Positions 17,365 to 26,668 of a stretch of 64,000 nucleotides of DNA are shown piece after piece. Origin of the DNA: Candidatus Cloacimonadota bacterium (GTDB lineage: Bacteria > UBA4055); NCBI GenBank assembly GCA_002742935.1, contig PDON01000060.1, positions 1 through 64,000 of the forward strand, given 5' to 3'. Numbering within the stretch: position 1 is the first letter of the stretch; every line of letters starts with the position of its first letter. Position numbers and translations under genes: made by a program. The notes under the pieces are model-generated. The model was not told the origin of the DNA, did not search any database, and saw only the letters and a program-made list of their open reading frames with translations.

Positions 17365-20300
17365 ATGAAAAGAGTTAGTTTTGTAAATTATTTAAGATTT
17401 AGAATCTTCATATTTTCCCTTTCGGCTGCTACTTTATTGATAGCTCTATATTTTGGATTATCAATTCTTGAACTGAATAATAGACCTCAAAAAATAAAAG
17501 AAAATTCTCATGAATTTCAAAGAGCAAAGAACTATTTAGTTTTCCAAGCCGAGGAGATTAGAAATAGTTTTGATGAAAGATATGAAAAAGCTAAAAAACT
17601 ATCAAAAGATAGGGCAAAACAGGGCTATCTTATTGCAAAAAGCATATATAATTCAGGTAAAGACAACTTTTCAAATAAAGATATATCACAAAAAATTAAG
17701 GAAACTATTAAGCATATAAACATCCCTTACAATAAAGAAAACATATTCATAATAGATATGAAAGATGTTTACTCTTTATTACACAACAACCCTGAAACAA
17801 AGGTAAGAAACCTACTGGACTTAAACCATAAAAACAGCGTTAAATTTGCCAGAGATATATTTGAGATTAGTAAAAATCCCGGTGAAGATTTATATGAACA
17901 TACTTGGAATAAAGTCAATAGAAATGGAACAAAATCTAAAAAACTATACTATCTAAAATATTTTAAACATCTTGATTCCTTCATTGGTTCAGGAATAGAT
18001 ATAGAAGATATTAAAAATAGTATAAAAAAAGATATTTTAAAAAGTATTACCCAAAAAAAGGATAGATTCAGTAATTCTATTTTCATAAGTACACTGGATG
18101 GAGATGCTCTCATTTTTAAGGGAAGATTTTTAGAAAAGGGAAAGAAAATATGGGATCTGTTTAAAAGTGGCAAGGATAGTTCTAATAGCAGTAGTAACAA
18201 TTTTCACAACCTATGTTTAAATGCTTCAGAAAATAGTGAGGGAGAATTTATAAGATATGAAGTAAAGAAGAGTTTAAATCAGAACTTATTTATATATGGC
18301 TTAAAGGATTTCAACTGGTATCTTGGTAGTGTTATAGGATCAGAAAAAGTAAAGAAAGGATTCCCAATTTACAATACTGATCTGTTCATATCAAAGAAAC
18401 TAATAATAATATTTTCAGCTTCAATAATCCTGTTTATTCTTTTTTTGTTTCTTTTTGAAAAGATATTGAAAAAGATAAAGAATGAAGTTAGAACATTTAC
18501 AAATGTTTTAAATGAAACTTCTGAAGATAAAAAAAGAATAAACTTCAACAATGTTAAATTTGAAGAGTTTTATGAGCTGGGAGCTAAAACAAATGTTATA
18601 AAAAAAGAGCTAATAGAAACTAAGAAAACATTCAATAAAATATCAGAAAATCTTAAAAATGTTCTCTTTAGAACCAGAAATTTTGATGGAGATTATGAGT
18701 ATATTAGAAATTCAAATAAAGATCTCCATAATGAAAAACCTTTATTTTATAAAATAACCACACCAAACTCATTAGAAAAATTAGATAAAACATGGAAAGA
18801 TTCAAAAAGCATATCTCAAGTTGAAGATTTTGACTTTTCTGTGTTACATAAAAATGGACAACTTAAACATTTTAACCAAAAAAGGAATGTTATTTTTGAT
18901 GAAGATGATAATATAGTTACAATTGAAGAGATAATCAAAGATACAAATCTGTTTTGTAGTAAATTTAATGAAGCTGAAAACAGTCAGAAAAAGTATAAAT
19001 ATCTATTTTTAAATAATCCTACTGCAATGGTTGAGTTTGATTTCTCTGAAATTAAAAAATATATAGATACAACAATTCGTTTAGGAAGTAATTTTGAAAA
19101 AATTATTAAGAAGAAAGATTTTATAGAAAAATGTTTGGAAAGATTAAAGTTTGTCAGATACAACCAATCTTTACTGGATGTTTTTAATTTTAAATCCGAA
19201 GCAGAGATGTTAAGAGAGGTTAAAAAATCCATTTTAACAGAAAGAACTGATAATTTTAGAAATCTATTACTATTCTTATTTAAAAACAAAAAGAAAAGTG
19301 TGGAAGAGTTTGAAACATTAGACACTAAAGGGAGAAAAAAATATCTAATAGCCCAATATTTTTCCAATGACAACTATGACAGAGTTATAATGTCCATAAT
19401 TGACATAACCCTCCAAAAAGAACATGAAAAAGCATTAAATATAAGTGAAAAAAACTTTAGAACTTTAATGGAAGAATCACCTCTTGCAATAAAAATTTTC
19501 AATAAAGAGGGTAAACTGACAAAGGTTAACAAAGCATGGCAAAACCTCTGGGGAATATATGACACCAAAGATATATTTGAGAAGTATAACTTTAGAAATG
19601 ATCCTCAATTTGAAAAACTGGGTCTTTTAGAAGAGATGGATAGAGTATTAAAAGGGGAGACTATTTTTATTCCAAGAGTAGAATTTGATCCTAAAGAATC
19701 AGGATATATAGGAAGAAAAAGAGTTATTAATATTATAGGCTATCCACTATTGAACGATAATGAAGAGTTGAATAAGATTGTTTTGATATACAGAGATATA
19801 ACATCTGATTTAGAAATTGAAAAAAAATTACAGAAAGTCCACACTCTTGAAAGAATTGGAAATCTTGCAGCCGGTATTGCACACGACTTCAACAATATTT
19901 TAACAAGTGTTTATGGAAATATCTCTTTAAGTAAGCTAAATCTTGATCCGGATAATAAGTCTCGCTACTATCTTGAACAATCAGAAGAATCTTTAGAAAG
20001 AGCAAGAAAATTAACATCTCAGCTTTTAACATTTTCAAAGGGAGGAGCTCCCATAAAAGAGAGTACATCTATTGTTTCTTTAGTTGAGGATGTTGTAAGA
20101 TTTGACCTTTCAGGAAGTAGCATAAAACTAAATATAAGTAAGGAGAATGATGATATGCTATGGCCTATTAAAATTGATGTTAGTCAAATTCAACAAGTAT
20201 TTTCAAATCTAACAATAAATGCCCAAAATGCTATGAAAAATGAAGGAAATATAGATATCAGCTTTAAAAATATTGAGATAAAAAATCATAAGGCTCTTAA

Positions 20301-20646
20301 GAATGGTAGATATATTAGAATAATTTTTAAAGATAACGGAAAAGGTATAGAAAAAAAGATATTAAACAGCATCTTTGACCCTTATTTTACTACTAAAAAT
20401 GATGGTCACGGCTTAGGACTTGCAATAGTTCAATCGGTTATAGTAAAGCATTCAGGATACATAAAGGTAGATTCTAAAACTGGACTTGGAACTACATTTA
20501 CCATATATCTTCCTGCCGATAACAGTAATAACAGTAATAACAGTAATAACAGTAATAACAGTAATAACAGTAATAACAGTAATAACAGTAATAACAGTAA
20601 TAACAGTAATAACAGAGTAATAACAGTAATAAGAAAAAAATCTTGA
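17365..20646 (+). CDS. Membrane sensor histidine kinase (hybrid kinase interrupted before its receiver)
   Basis: Encodes 1093 residues. TM1 (about 12-34) and TM2 (about 345-369) bracket an extracytoplasmic region with two Cache-type ends, one near 194-216 (Y-L-K-Y-F...I-G-S-G-I-D) and one near 308-328 (K-D-F-N-W-Y-L-G). The cytoplasmic part has a linker, two or three PAS-like regions, and HisKA with A-G-I-A-H-D-F-N-N (phospho-acceptor His840). The ATPase N box is N-L-T-I-N-A-Q-N-A-M, followed by D-N-G-K-G-I and G-H-G-L-G-L-A. A 9-bp repeat then codes Asn-Asn-Ser units. A 2-bp insertion in the repeat sends the frame to a stop at 20644, so the receiver is encoded in the -1 frame. Confidence 0.9.
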   Translation: MKRVSFVNYLRFRIFIFSLSAATLLIALYFGLSILELNNRPQKIKENSHEFQRAKNYLVFQAEEIRNSFDERYEKAKKLSKDRAKQGYLIAKSIYNSGKDNFSNKDISQKIKETIKHINIPYNKENIFIIDMKDVYSLLHNNPETKVRNLLDLNHKNSVKFARDIFEISKNPGEDLYEHTWNKVNRNGTKSKKLYYLKYFKHLDSFIGSGIDIEDIKNSIKKDILKSITQKKDRFSNSIFISTLDGDALIFKGRFLEKGKKIWDLFKSGKDSSNSSSNNFHNLCLNASENSEGEFIRYEVKKSLNQNLFIYGLKDFNWYLGSVIGSEKVKKGFPIYNTDLFISKKLIIIFSASIILFILFLFLFEKILKKIKNEVRTFTNVLNETSEDKKRINFNNVKFEEFYELGAKTNVIKKELIETKKTFNKISENLKNVLFRTRNFDGDYEYIRNSNKDLHNEKPLFYKITTPNSLEKLDKTWKDSKSISQVEDFDFSVLHKNGQLKHFNQKRNVIFDEDDNIVTIEEIIKDTNLFCSKFNEAENSQKKYKYLFLNNPTAMVEFDFSEIKKYIDTTIRLGSNFEKIIKKKDFIEKCLERLKFVRYNQSLLDVFNFKSEAEMLREVKKSILTERTDNFRNLLLFLFKNKKKSVEEFETLDTKGRKKYLIAQYFSNDNYDRVIMSIIDITLQKEHEKALNISEKNFRTLMEESPLAIKIFNKEGKLTKVNKAWQNLWGIYDTKDIFEKYNFRNDPQFEKLGLLEEMDRVLKGETIFIPRVEFDPKESGYIGRKRVINIIGYPLLNDNEELNKIVLIYRDITSDLEIEKKLQKVHTLERIGNLAAGIAHDFNNILTSVYGNISLSKLNLDPDNKSRYYLEQSEESLERARKLTSQLLTFSKGGAPIKESTSIVSLVEDVVRFDLSGSSIKLNISKENDDMLWPIKIDVSQIQQVFSNLTINAQNAMKNEGNIDISFKNIEIKNHKALKNGRYIRIIFKDNGKGIEKKILNSIFDPYFTTKNDGHGLGLAIVQSVIVKHSGYIKVDSKTGLGTTFTIYLPADNSNNSNNSNNSNNSNNSNNSNNSNNSNNSNNRVITVIRKKS
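20521..20630 (+). repeat. 9-bp microsatellite coding a poly(Asn-Ser-Asn) linker
   Basis: Ten perfect AACAGTAAT units (20521-20610), one unit with an extra AG (20611-20621) and one more perfect unit (20622-20630). Gain or loss of whole units changes only linker length. The AG insertion shifts the reading frame. Confidence 0.92.
20634..20640 (+). promoter_or_regulatory. A AAA AAA slippery heptamer before the kinase stop
   Basis: A run of seven A, phased as A-AAA-AAA in the kinase frame, two codons before TGA (20644-20646). A -1 slip here continues as ATC-TTG-ATA-ATG-GAT, exactly the receiver-domain frame. It is a candidate programmed or transcriptional frameshift site. Confidence 0.5.
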
Positions 20647-21002
20647 TAATGGATGATAATGATTTAATCTGCAAGATGCTATCCATGATACTAGAGGAGC
20701 TTGGATACAGTTCAACAATAGTAAACGATGGAAAGGATGCAATTGAGGAGTATAAAAAGCAGTATGAAAAGAAAGATCCTTACGATCTGGTAATTATGGA
20801 TCTAATAATCCCTGGTGGTATGGGTGGTAAAGAGGCTATAAAAGATTTATTAAAGATAGACAAAAACATCAAAGCTATTGCCTCAAGCGGATACTCAGAT
20901 TCGGATGTAATCTCCTCCTATGAAGATTATGGTTTTATAGGCAGAATCCCAAAACCATACACTCTGGATATAGTTAAAAACTGTATAGAAAAGCTTATAT
21001 AG
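20643..21002 (+). CDS. Response-regulator receiver domain (probably the C-terminal part of the upstream kinase)
   Basis: A receiver (REC) domain of about 119 residues. It has the acidic pair in M-D-D-N-D, the phospho-acceptor Asp in L-V-I-M-D-L-I-I-P-G (about 50), the Ser/Thr switch in A-S-S-G-Y and the conserved Lys in R-I-P-K-P-Y. Read alone from TTG 20643 or ATG 20649 it would lose the first beta strand. The codons just upstream in this frame read K-K-K-I-L-I, which is that strand. The domain therefore makes sense only as a fusion to the kinase, reached by removing the 2-bp insertion or by -1 slippage at the A7 run. It has no ribosome binding site of its own. Confidence 0.8.
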   Translation: MIMDDNDLICKMLSMILEELGYSSTIVNDGKDAIEEYKKQYEKKDPYDLVIMDLIIPGGMGGKEAIKDLLKIDKNIKAIASSGYSDSDVISSYEDYGFIGRIPKPYTLDIVKNCIEKLI

Positions 21003-21013
21003 AAGAATAGAAG

Positions 21014-22372
21014 CTAGATCAGTATAGTTCCATTATCTATTAGTTTAAGAGTATTTAATAAAACCTCTCTGCTATTTTCAATCTCTCCGACAACAACCTT
21101 ATCGGTAATATATTTTTTTACTTTTCCTATAATAGGACCTTTATAAACACCTATGGTATCCATTATATCTTTACCATCTATTGCAAGATTAAACTCTCTT
21201 AAACCGTGCTTCTCTTCAAGCTCTAATAATCTCTTTGAAAGCTTATTATAGTTTTCATAATATCTTTTATGGTTAACATCATCTAGCGTACTGATATAGG
21301 CTTTACAAAAAACCATTAAGTCTTCAATAAAATCTCCTCCTTCAAAAAGTAGTTTTCTAACTTTATAATCTGTAATACAATTTGTAGATAAATCTACTAC
21401 CCTCTTATAAAGTTTAACTATTTTGGAAATATAATTTATATTTGACCTAGGCCATTTCATTCTGTAACCAATAGTGTTAATAAGCTTTATTGCTACATCT
21501 TCATTACTCTCTTTACTATCATAGTTTTCTACTTTATGGAAAAGAGCAGAAATTCTAAGCTCTCTCTTGTTTGAAATTTCTGAAATTTTTTTGGCTACTT
21601 CCAGGGAGTGAATAAAACTATCTTTATTGAAAAGTTTTGTTTCAGCACCCTTTAACCTACTTAATTCAGGAAAAATGATATTTAGTAGCCCTGACCTATC
21701 AAGAAGCTCGACACCCTCAACAAACCTATCTGAATCAACAATTTTAAAAAACTCATCACTTATCCTTTCAGCAGAAACAATGGAAAGCCTCGATAAATTT
21801 TCCCTTATTGCATCAAACGATTCTTTCTCAATCTTATATCCAAACTTTGATGAGAACCTAATAGCTCTTAGCATTCGGAGAGGGTCCTCACTATAAGTTA
21901 TAAATGGATCTAAAGGTGTTCTAATAACTCCCTTTTTAAGATCTTCCAATCCTCCCAGATAATCTATAACTTCGGATTTAGTATTTAAAGAAACTCTTGC
22001 AGCGAGAGTATTTATCGTAAAATCTCTTCTCAATATATCTGTTTTAAGAGTTGTCTTTTTAACCCTTGGCTTTCGAGAATTTTTCTCATAAAGCTCCTCT
22101 CTTGCTGAAACAAACTCTATTTCACTACCTTTAAAAGGAACCTTTGCGGTCTCAAATCTTTTATATTTAATTACTTTTTTTATTTTGTAGAATGAAGCAA
22201 CCTCCTCTGCGAACTTTATACCGTCCCCCACAACTACAAAATCAATATCTTTTGGAGTTTTACCTAAAACCTTATCCCTAACAAAGCCACCAACCAGATA
22301 CACCTCTGCATTGGCAAAATCAACAACTTTTGCAATATCTCTAATAATTTTTTCGCTGCAATCTATATACAT
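21014..22372 (-). CDS. cca: CCA-adding tRNA nucleotidyltransferase (class II, with HD-like domain)
   Basis: A 452-residue polymerase that adds or repairs the 3' CCA of tRNA without a template. The head domain has V-G-G-F-V-R-D and P-K-D-I-D-F-V-V (catalytic Asp pair, about 28-48), then the R-R-D-F-T-I-N-T-L-A neck motif and E-D-P-L-R-M-L-R-A-I-R-F. The region after about 240 resembles the HD-type domain found in long CCA enzymes. The tRNA-Phe gene in this window lacks an encoded CCA, so this activity would be required. It is convergent with the kinase/receiver gene, with only 11 bp between. Confidence 0.9.
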   Translation of the reverse strand: MYIDCSEKIIRDIAKVVDFANAEVYLVGGFVRDKVLGKTPKDIDFVVVGDGIKFAEEVASFYKIKKVIKYKRFETAKVPFKGSEIEFVSAREELYEKNSRKPRVKKTTLKTDILRRDFTINTLAARVSLNTKSEVIDYLGGLEDLKKGVIRTPLDPFITYSEDPLRMLRAIRFSSKFGYKIEKESFDAIRENLSRLSIVSAERISDEFFKIVDSDRFVEGVELLDRSGLLNIIFPELSRLKGAETKLFNKDSFIHSLEVAKKISEISNKRELRISALFHKVENYDSKESNEDVAIKLINTIGYRMKWPRSNINYISKIVKLYKRVVDLSTNCITDYKVRKLLFEGGDFIEDLMVFCKAYISTLDDVNHKRYYENYNKLSKRLLELEEKHGLREFNLAIDGKDIMDTIGVYKGPIIGKVKKYITDKVVVGEIENSREVLLNTLKLIDNGTILI

Positions 22373-22718
22373 AAAAAATAACCTTTAATAAAAATAATAT
22401 TAACAGAATAGTAGAGACTTTAAATAATTTTTTTTAAACACTCCACACTAAAATTAAAGATAATCATTTAAAACCTTTTACTGAATCTATAATTTTATTA
22501 TTATTGATTTAATATAATATTTTTGTTATCTATTAACCATCTGTAAAATAGATAGGAAGTATAATAACAGGGTATCTACTTAGGAGCTACTTAAAACAGT
22601 AACAAATATTATTTTTTAAGAAGTTATTAGTTGCAATAATGAAAAATTCTCAAAAAATTGCTATCAAAAATTTTGCAATTAATATGGGAAAAAGAAACAA
22701 TAAGTTAAGAGGGTTATT
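22373..22718. other. Divergent intergenic gap between cca and psd
   Basis: 346 bp, very AT-rich, holding the promoters of two divergent genes. TTGATTTAATATAATA near 22505-22520 resembles promoter elements but is not cleanly spaced. No coding frame or repeat is visible. Confidence 0.4.
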
Positions 22719-23621
22719 ATGGAAAAGATATACTATAAAGAAAGATTTACAGGTAAAAAAATATTGGAAAATCCTCCGGGAAAAGGATTTATAAACTTTA
22801 TATACAACAGCTCTTTGGGAAAATTAACGCTTGAAGCCATGGTTAAGAGAAAGGTTGTTTCATATCTTTACGGAAAGTATATGGATTCAAAAAGATCTAG
22901 AAAAATGATTCCTGATTTTATAAAAAAGAACAATATCAATATTGAAGAAGCAAAATTAGCTCCTGATAAATATAAAACATTTAATCAATTTTTTTATAGA
23001 AATTTAAAAGATAAAGCAAGAAAACTGGGAAGAGGTTTGATATCTCCTGCAGATGGTAAGATATTGGTTTTTAATGAGATTGATGACAATAGAAACTTTT
23101 TTATTAAGGGTGAAGAGTTTACGCTTTCCCAATTTATAGGAGATGATGGTCTGGTAAAAAAATATTACAAAGGCTCTATGGCAATAATAAGATTAGCTCC
23201 TGCTGACTACCATAGATTTCACTTTCCTGCTACAGGAGTAGTTTCTAAATCAAAAAAAATTGATGGCAACTACTACTCTGTTTCACCTTTAGCAATGAAA
23301 AAAAGCTTACAATTTTTTCTAAAAAACAAAAGGGAGTATTCAATTTTAGAGAGTGAAAAATTTGGGGAAATATTATACTCTGAAATAGGTGCAACCATGG
23401 TTGGTTCTATTATTCAGACCTACAAACCAGATACAAAAGTAGAAAAAGGTGATGAAAAAGGATATTTTGCATTTGGAGGGTCATCACTCCTTCTATTATT
23501 TGAAAAAGATAAAGTTAAATTTTCAGAAGATTTACTCAAAAACACCAATGAGGGGTTTGAGACAAAGATAAATATGGGAGAAACTATTGGCAATTCAACA
23601 ATTGACAATGGTATAGTTTAG
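22719..23621 (+). CDS. psd: Phosphatidylserine decarboxylase proenzyme
   Basis: A 300-residue pyruvoyl-dependent enzyme making phosphatidylethanolamine at the inner membrane. Landmarks are S-P-A-D-G-K-I-L (about 105), R-L-A-P-A-D-Y-H-R-F-H-F-P-A (His of the catalytic site, about 156-169), G-A-T-M-V-G-S-I and the self-cleavage site in F-G-G-S-S-L-L. Here the usual L-G-S-T is G-G-S-S, a known variation in which Ser still supplies the pyruvoyl group. The start ATG follows AAGAGGGTTATT. The long form with an N-terminal helical extension matches the Clostridium/FCB-like subgroup. Confidence 0.92.
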   Translation: MEKIYYKERFTGKKILENPPGKGFINFIYNSSLGKLTLEAMVKRKVVSYLYGKYMDSKRSRKMIPDFIKKNNINIEEAKLAPDKYKTFNQFFYRNLKDKARKLGRGLISPADGKILVFNEIDDNRNFFIKGEEFTLSQFIGDDGLVKKYYKGSMAIIRLAPADYHRFHFPATGVVSKSKKIDGNYYSVSPLAMKKSLQFFLKNKREYSILESEKFGEILYSEIGATMVGSIIQTYKPDTKVEKGDEKGYFAFGGSSLLLLFEKDKVKFSEDLLKNTNEGFETKINMGETIGNSTIDNGIV

Positions 23622-23666
23622 AGCAATTTCTCTTCTTATGGTTGATTGTAAAATTGATACTGACTA

Positions 23667-23695
23667 TTGACATATTGGTTTAATTAAGTTATCTT
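23667..23695 (+). promoter_or_regulatory. Sigma-70-type promoter of rpsO
   Basis: TTGACA (23667-23672), a 17-nt spacer and TATCTT (23690-23695), about 75 bp before the S15 start. This shows that host genes use the standard -35/-10 layout. Confidence 0.55.
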
Positions 23696-23769
23696 CAGTT
23701 TGATTTTGTTCTCGGAATAGATAAAAGATTTATTCTGGGCTATGATCTTAATAAAAAATGGAGTAAAAA

Positions 23770-24078
23770 ATGATTACAAAAGAGAAAACATTAGAGCTTG
23801 TAAAAAAGTATGGAGAAACTGAGGGTGATACAGGAAATCCTAAGGTACAGATAGCAATTCTTACTGAAAGAATTAAAAACCTTACAGCTCACCTAAAAGA
23901 TCACAAACATGACTCTCACTCAAGAAGAGGTATGAGAATTATGCTTGGGAAAAGAAGTTCTCTACTTAAATATTTTAAAAGAGAGTGCCTGAGAAGAGAG
24001 AGAAGCAATCCTGAGTCTGGAGCTTTGGAAGGTTTTAAATCTTATCTTGGAGAGCTCGGTCTTAAAGATCGTTATTAA
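23770..24078 (+). CDS. rpsO: 30S ribosomal protein S15
   Basis: A 102-residue primary rRNA-binding protein of the small subunit. The core is typical: [29 protein letters not shown] and [12 protein letters not shown]. It is about 13 residues longer than the usual 89, with extra residues ([13 protein letters not shown]) between the last two helices. A good terminator follows, so it is likely monocistronic. Confidence 0.95.
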   Translation: MITKEKTLELVKKYGETEGDTGNPKVQIAILTERIKNLTAHLKDHKHDSHSRRGMRIMLGKRSSLLKYFKRECLRRERSNPESGALEGFKSYLGELGLKDRY

Positions 24079-24104
24079 AGATCAGTAGATCTTTTTTGGG
24101 AAGG

Positions 24105-24131
24105 GGCAGATATTTTTATCTGCCTTTTTTA
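24105..24131 (+). terminator. Rho-independent terminator of rpsO
   Basis: GGCAGATA (24105-24112) and TATCTGCC (24117-24124) make an 8-bp stem with a 4-nt loop, followed by TTTTTT. Confidence 0.9.
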
Positions 24132-24258
24132 TATCAAAATTATTAAAAATTTCCATTATTAAAAAAGTTGATAATATTAAAAAGCTATATTATATTTTAA
24201 TTATATTTGGGCTGTAAACTATAATATTTATCTTTATGGAATCGTAAATGGGGAATCT

Positions 24259-25077
24259 ATGATTATAGCAAAAAAATCTTTAGGGCAGAATTTTCTTAAA
24301 GATAGATATTATAAGAAAAAAATTGTTGAAAGTTGCAATATAAAAAAGGGTGATTTTGTAGTTGAAATTGGTCCGGGAATGGGGGATTTAACAGAGATTC
24401 TTCTAAACTCTGAAGCCGATTTAGTTACCGCTATAGAGATTGATAAAAGACTTCAAGAACATCTTGAGGAAAAGTTTAAAGGAACAAAATTAAATCTAAT
24501 AAAAAATGACTTTATAAAGACCAATCCCGATCTTTACATTCCTAAAAATAATTCTGTAAAAGTTGTGGGGAATCTTCCCTACCACATAACATCAAAAATT
24601 ATTTTTAAGATAATGGATATTATAAAGGAGGATATTGAATCTGAGAAAATAGACAGTCTAACCATAATGATACAAAAAGAGGTTGCTTTAAGGTTATGTG
24701 CAAAACATAATAATAAAGCATATGGAGGGATAACAATTTTAACAGATCTGTTCTGTAAAAAAGAGATCCTTTTTGATGTTCCTCCGGAAGCATTTGTTCC
24801 AAAGCCCAAAGTTGTATCAACTGTAATGCAATTTAAGGTATTAAAAAACAATCCTTACTTTAGAAGATTAAAGGATTACAAAACTCTTAAAACTTTGGTA
24901 AAAACAGTATTTCTCAATAGAAGGAAAATGCTTAGAAACACACTGAAGGCTTTTGTTGATCCTCATTTGATAAAAACCGTGGATATAACCAGAAGACCGG
25001 AAACCCTAACCATAGGTGAGTTTATAGATTTAGCTAACGAGATTTTTATATTTATGAAAAGTGGTGGTGATTCTTAG
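24259..25077 (+). CDS. rsmA: 16S rRNA (adenine1518/1519-N6)-dimethyltransferase
   Basis: A 272-residue methyltransferase (KsgA) that dimethylates two adenines near the 3' end of 16S rRNA late in 30S assembly. The N-terminal K-S-L-G-Q-N-F-L-K-D is diagnostic. The SAM loop is V-V-E-I-G-P-G-M-G-D-L-T (about 34-45). The catalytic N-L-P-Y-H-I (about 103-108) and the C-terminal V-F-L-N-R-R-K-M-L-R-N-T-L are present. coaD starts directly after its stop codon, so the two are translationally coupled and lepB follows in the same unit. Confidence 0.95.
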   Translation: MIIAKKSLGQNFLKDRYYKKKIVESCNIKKGDFVVEIGPGMGDLTEILLNSEADLVTAIEIDKRLQEHLEEKFKGTKLNLIKNDFIKTNPDLYIPKNNSVKVVGNLPYHITSKIIFKIMDIIKEDIESEKIDSLTIMIQKEVALRLCAKHNNKAYGGITILTDLFCKKEILFDVPPEAFVPKPKVVSTVMQFKVLKNNPYFRRLKDYKTLKTLVKTVFLNRRKMLRNTLKAFVDPHLIKTVDITRRPETLTIGEFIDLANEIFIFMKSGGDS

Positions 25078-25563
25078 ATGAAAATAGCAGTTTATCCGGG
25101 ATCTTTTGATCCTATAACATTAGGGCATTATGATCTTATTGAAAGAGCAAGTAAAATATTTGATAAAGTTGTTGTACTAATTGGAAAAAACAGTTCAAAA
25201 TCTCCACTTTTTAGTGTAGAAGAGAGAATGTCAATGATTGAGATGACAGTAAAAGATCTTCCAAATGTTAGCGTAGATTCTAATGACAACCTTACTGTTG
25301 AATATGCTAGAGAGATAGGAGCATCAGCCTTACTTAGAGGAGTTAGAGCTTTTTCAGATTTTGAGTATGAGTTGCAGATGGCACTTATGAATAGAAGGCT
25401 TGACAGTAAGATTGAAACAGTATTTTTGATGCCCAAGAATGAGTTATCTTTTATAAATTCATCTCTTCTTAAAGGTGTTGCTCAATTTGGTGGCTCAATA
25501 TCAGATTTCGTTCCAAAAGGAATAGAACAAATTGTAAAGAAAAAATTTGAAGTATTAAAATAG
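25078..25563 (+). CDS. coaD: Phosphopantetheine adenylyltransferase
   Basis: A 161-residue nucleotidyltransferase of coenzyme A synthesis (4'-phosphopantetheine + ATP to dephospho-CoA). The N-terminal Y-P-G-S-F-D-P-I-T-L-G-H (HxGH-type site with T-L-G-H), L-L-R-G-V-R-A-F-S-D-F-E-Y-E and the ISSTxxR-equivalent I-N-S-S-L-L-K-G are all visible. The last normally has Arg and here reads Lys. The length is standard. It directly abuts rsmA. Confidence 0.95.
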   Translation: MKIAVYPGSFDPITLGHYDLIERASKIFDKVVVLIGKNSSKSPLFSVEERMSMIEMTVKDLPNVSVDSNDNLTVEYAREIGASALLRGVRAFSDFEYELQMALMNRRLDSKIETVFLMPKNELSFINSSLLKGVAQFGGSISDFVPKGIEQIVKKKFEVLK

Positions 25564-25613
25564 GAACATAACAATATTAGCTGTGTATAAGCTATAATTT
25601 TTTAAGGAAAACT

Positions 25614-26360
25614 ATGAGTAAAAAGGGTTTAAAATATCAAATCAAGTCTTTGGCATGGCTTATAATATCTCTATATTTTATTATGAATTTTTTTGTATCA
25701 GCATATAAAATACCTACAGGATCAATGGAAAGATCGTTGAGGGTTGGAGATATGCTTTTGGTTAATAAATTTGTTTACGGATTTAGAACACCAGACTGGT
25801 TTGGAATTCCTTTTACTCAAATTGGATTCGATATACCATGGGTTAAACTGCCAATGTTTAAAGAGCCTAAGAAGGGTGATGTTGTTGTATTTAAACCTCC
25901 TCACGAACCTGAGCTTTACTACGTAAAAAGATGTGTTGGAACTTCAGGAGATGTAATAGAGATTAAGGATAAGGTTCTTTTTGTTAACGGAAAACCTTTT
26001 GATGATTTTTATAAAACTTTAGAAAATGATGAATCAAATCCTGCTGAATCCCCAAACTCAATGTTTGTTGATAAGTATATATATCCCAAAGGGGGGATTC
26101 CTAGATTTGGACCAAGAATTTACAAAGATTTTACGGGGAATAGAGATAATTTTGGACCTGTTACAGTTCCCGAAGGAAAATATTTTATGATGGGTGATAA
26201 CAGAGACAATAGTTCTGATAGTAGATATTGGGGGTTTGTTCCGGAGGACAATATTGTAGGAAAGCCCATAATGGTGTATTTCTCTCTTGACCCAGAAGTT
26301 CCCATGACAAACTTGTTTCAGAAGATAGTTTGGGACAGAATTGGATTCTTTATAAGGTAA
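25614..26360 (+). CDS. lepB: Signal peptidase I
   Basis: A 248-residue inner-membrane protease that removes signal peptides of exported proteins. One TM helix (about 11-29) precedes the catalytic Ser in I-P-T-G-S-M-E (about 37) and the Lys base in Y-Y-V-K-R-C-V-G (about 107). The G-D-N-R-D-N-S-S-D-S-R-Y-W-G box and the final K-P-I-M-V-Y-F segment follow. An insert between the Lys box and the GDNRDNS box is somewhat long. It is the last gene of the rsmA-coaD-lepB unit, with AAGGAAAAC before the start. Confidence 0.94.
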   Translation: MSKKGLKYQIKSLAWLIISLYFIMNFFVSAYKIPTGSMERSLRVGDMLLVNKFVYGFRTPDWFGIPFTQIGFDIPWVKLPMFKEPKKGDVVVFKPPHEPELYYVKRCVGTSGDVIEIKDKVLFVNGKPFDDFYKTLENDESNPAESPNSMFVDKYIYPKGGIPRFGPRIYKDFTGNRDNFGPVTVPEGKYFMMGDNRDNSSDSRYWGFVPEDNIVGKPIMVYFSLDPEVPMTNLFQKIVWDRIGFFIR

Positions 26361-26668
26361 ATTTTACTGCCTTTTGAAAATAACATACTTTTAAGGGTTC
26401 TTAACTCTAAATTTTTCATTATTCCTTAAGAAAAATGGTATTTTGAAGTGAGATTTAGAGGAGGTTTTTCTTTTTTCATTATTTTTTTTTACTGTTTTAA
26501 AGACCTCTACAACAAGAATCCAAATATTAAAATAAACACTATTTAAATATAGAGGAAGTGCTTCTTTACCCTAATGTTTTACTGGGTCTAATCTAAAATT
26601 ATATTGCCGTATATATATATATACATTACATTTTAGTGTTGGGGTTAGAAAACATTAAGGAGGTCTTA
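26361..26668. other. Intergenic gap with promoter region of the envelope pair
   Basis: 308 bp without a coding frame. It contains poly-T and poly-A tracts, a pyrimidine-rich stretch near 26470-26490 and an alternating TA run at about 26611-26624, then a strong AAGGAGG ribosome binding site at 26657-26663. Confidence 0.45.

Noticed and set aside
20452-20742. Minus-strand frames rich in Cys-Tyr-Tyr or Val-Ile-Thr
   Set aside because: These are antisense readings of the AACAGTAAT microsatellite within the kinase gene.
26608-26626. Alternating TA run as a promoter or origin
   Set aside because: Simple dinucleotide repeats are expected in such AT-rich gaps; no DnaA boxes or origin genes are nearby.
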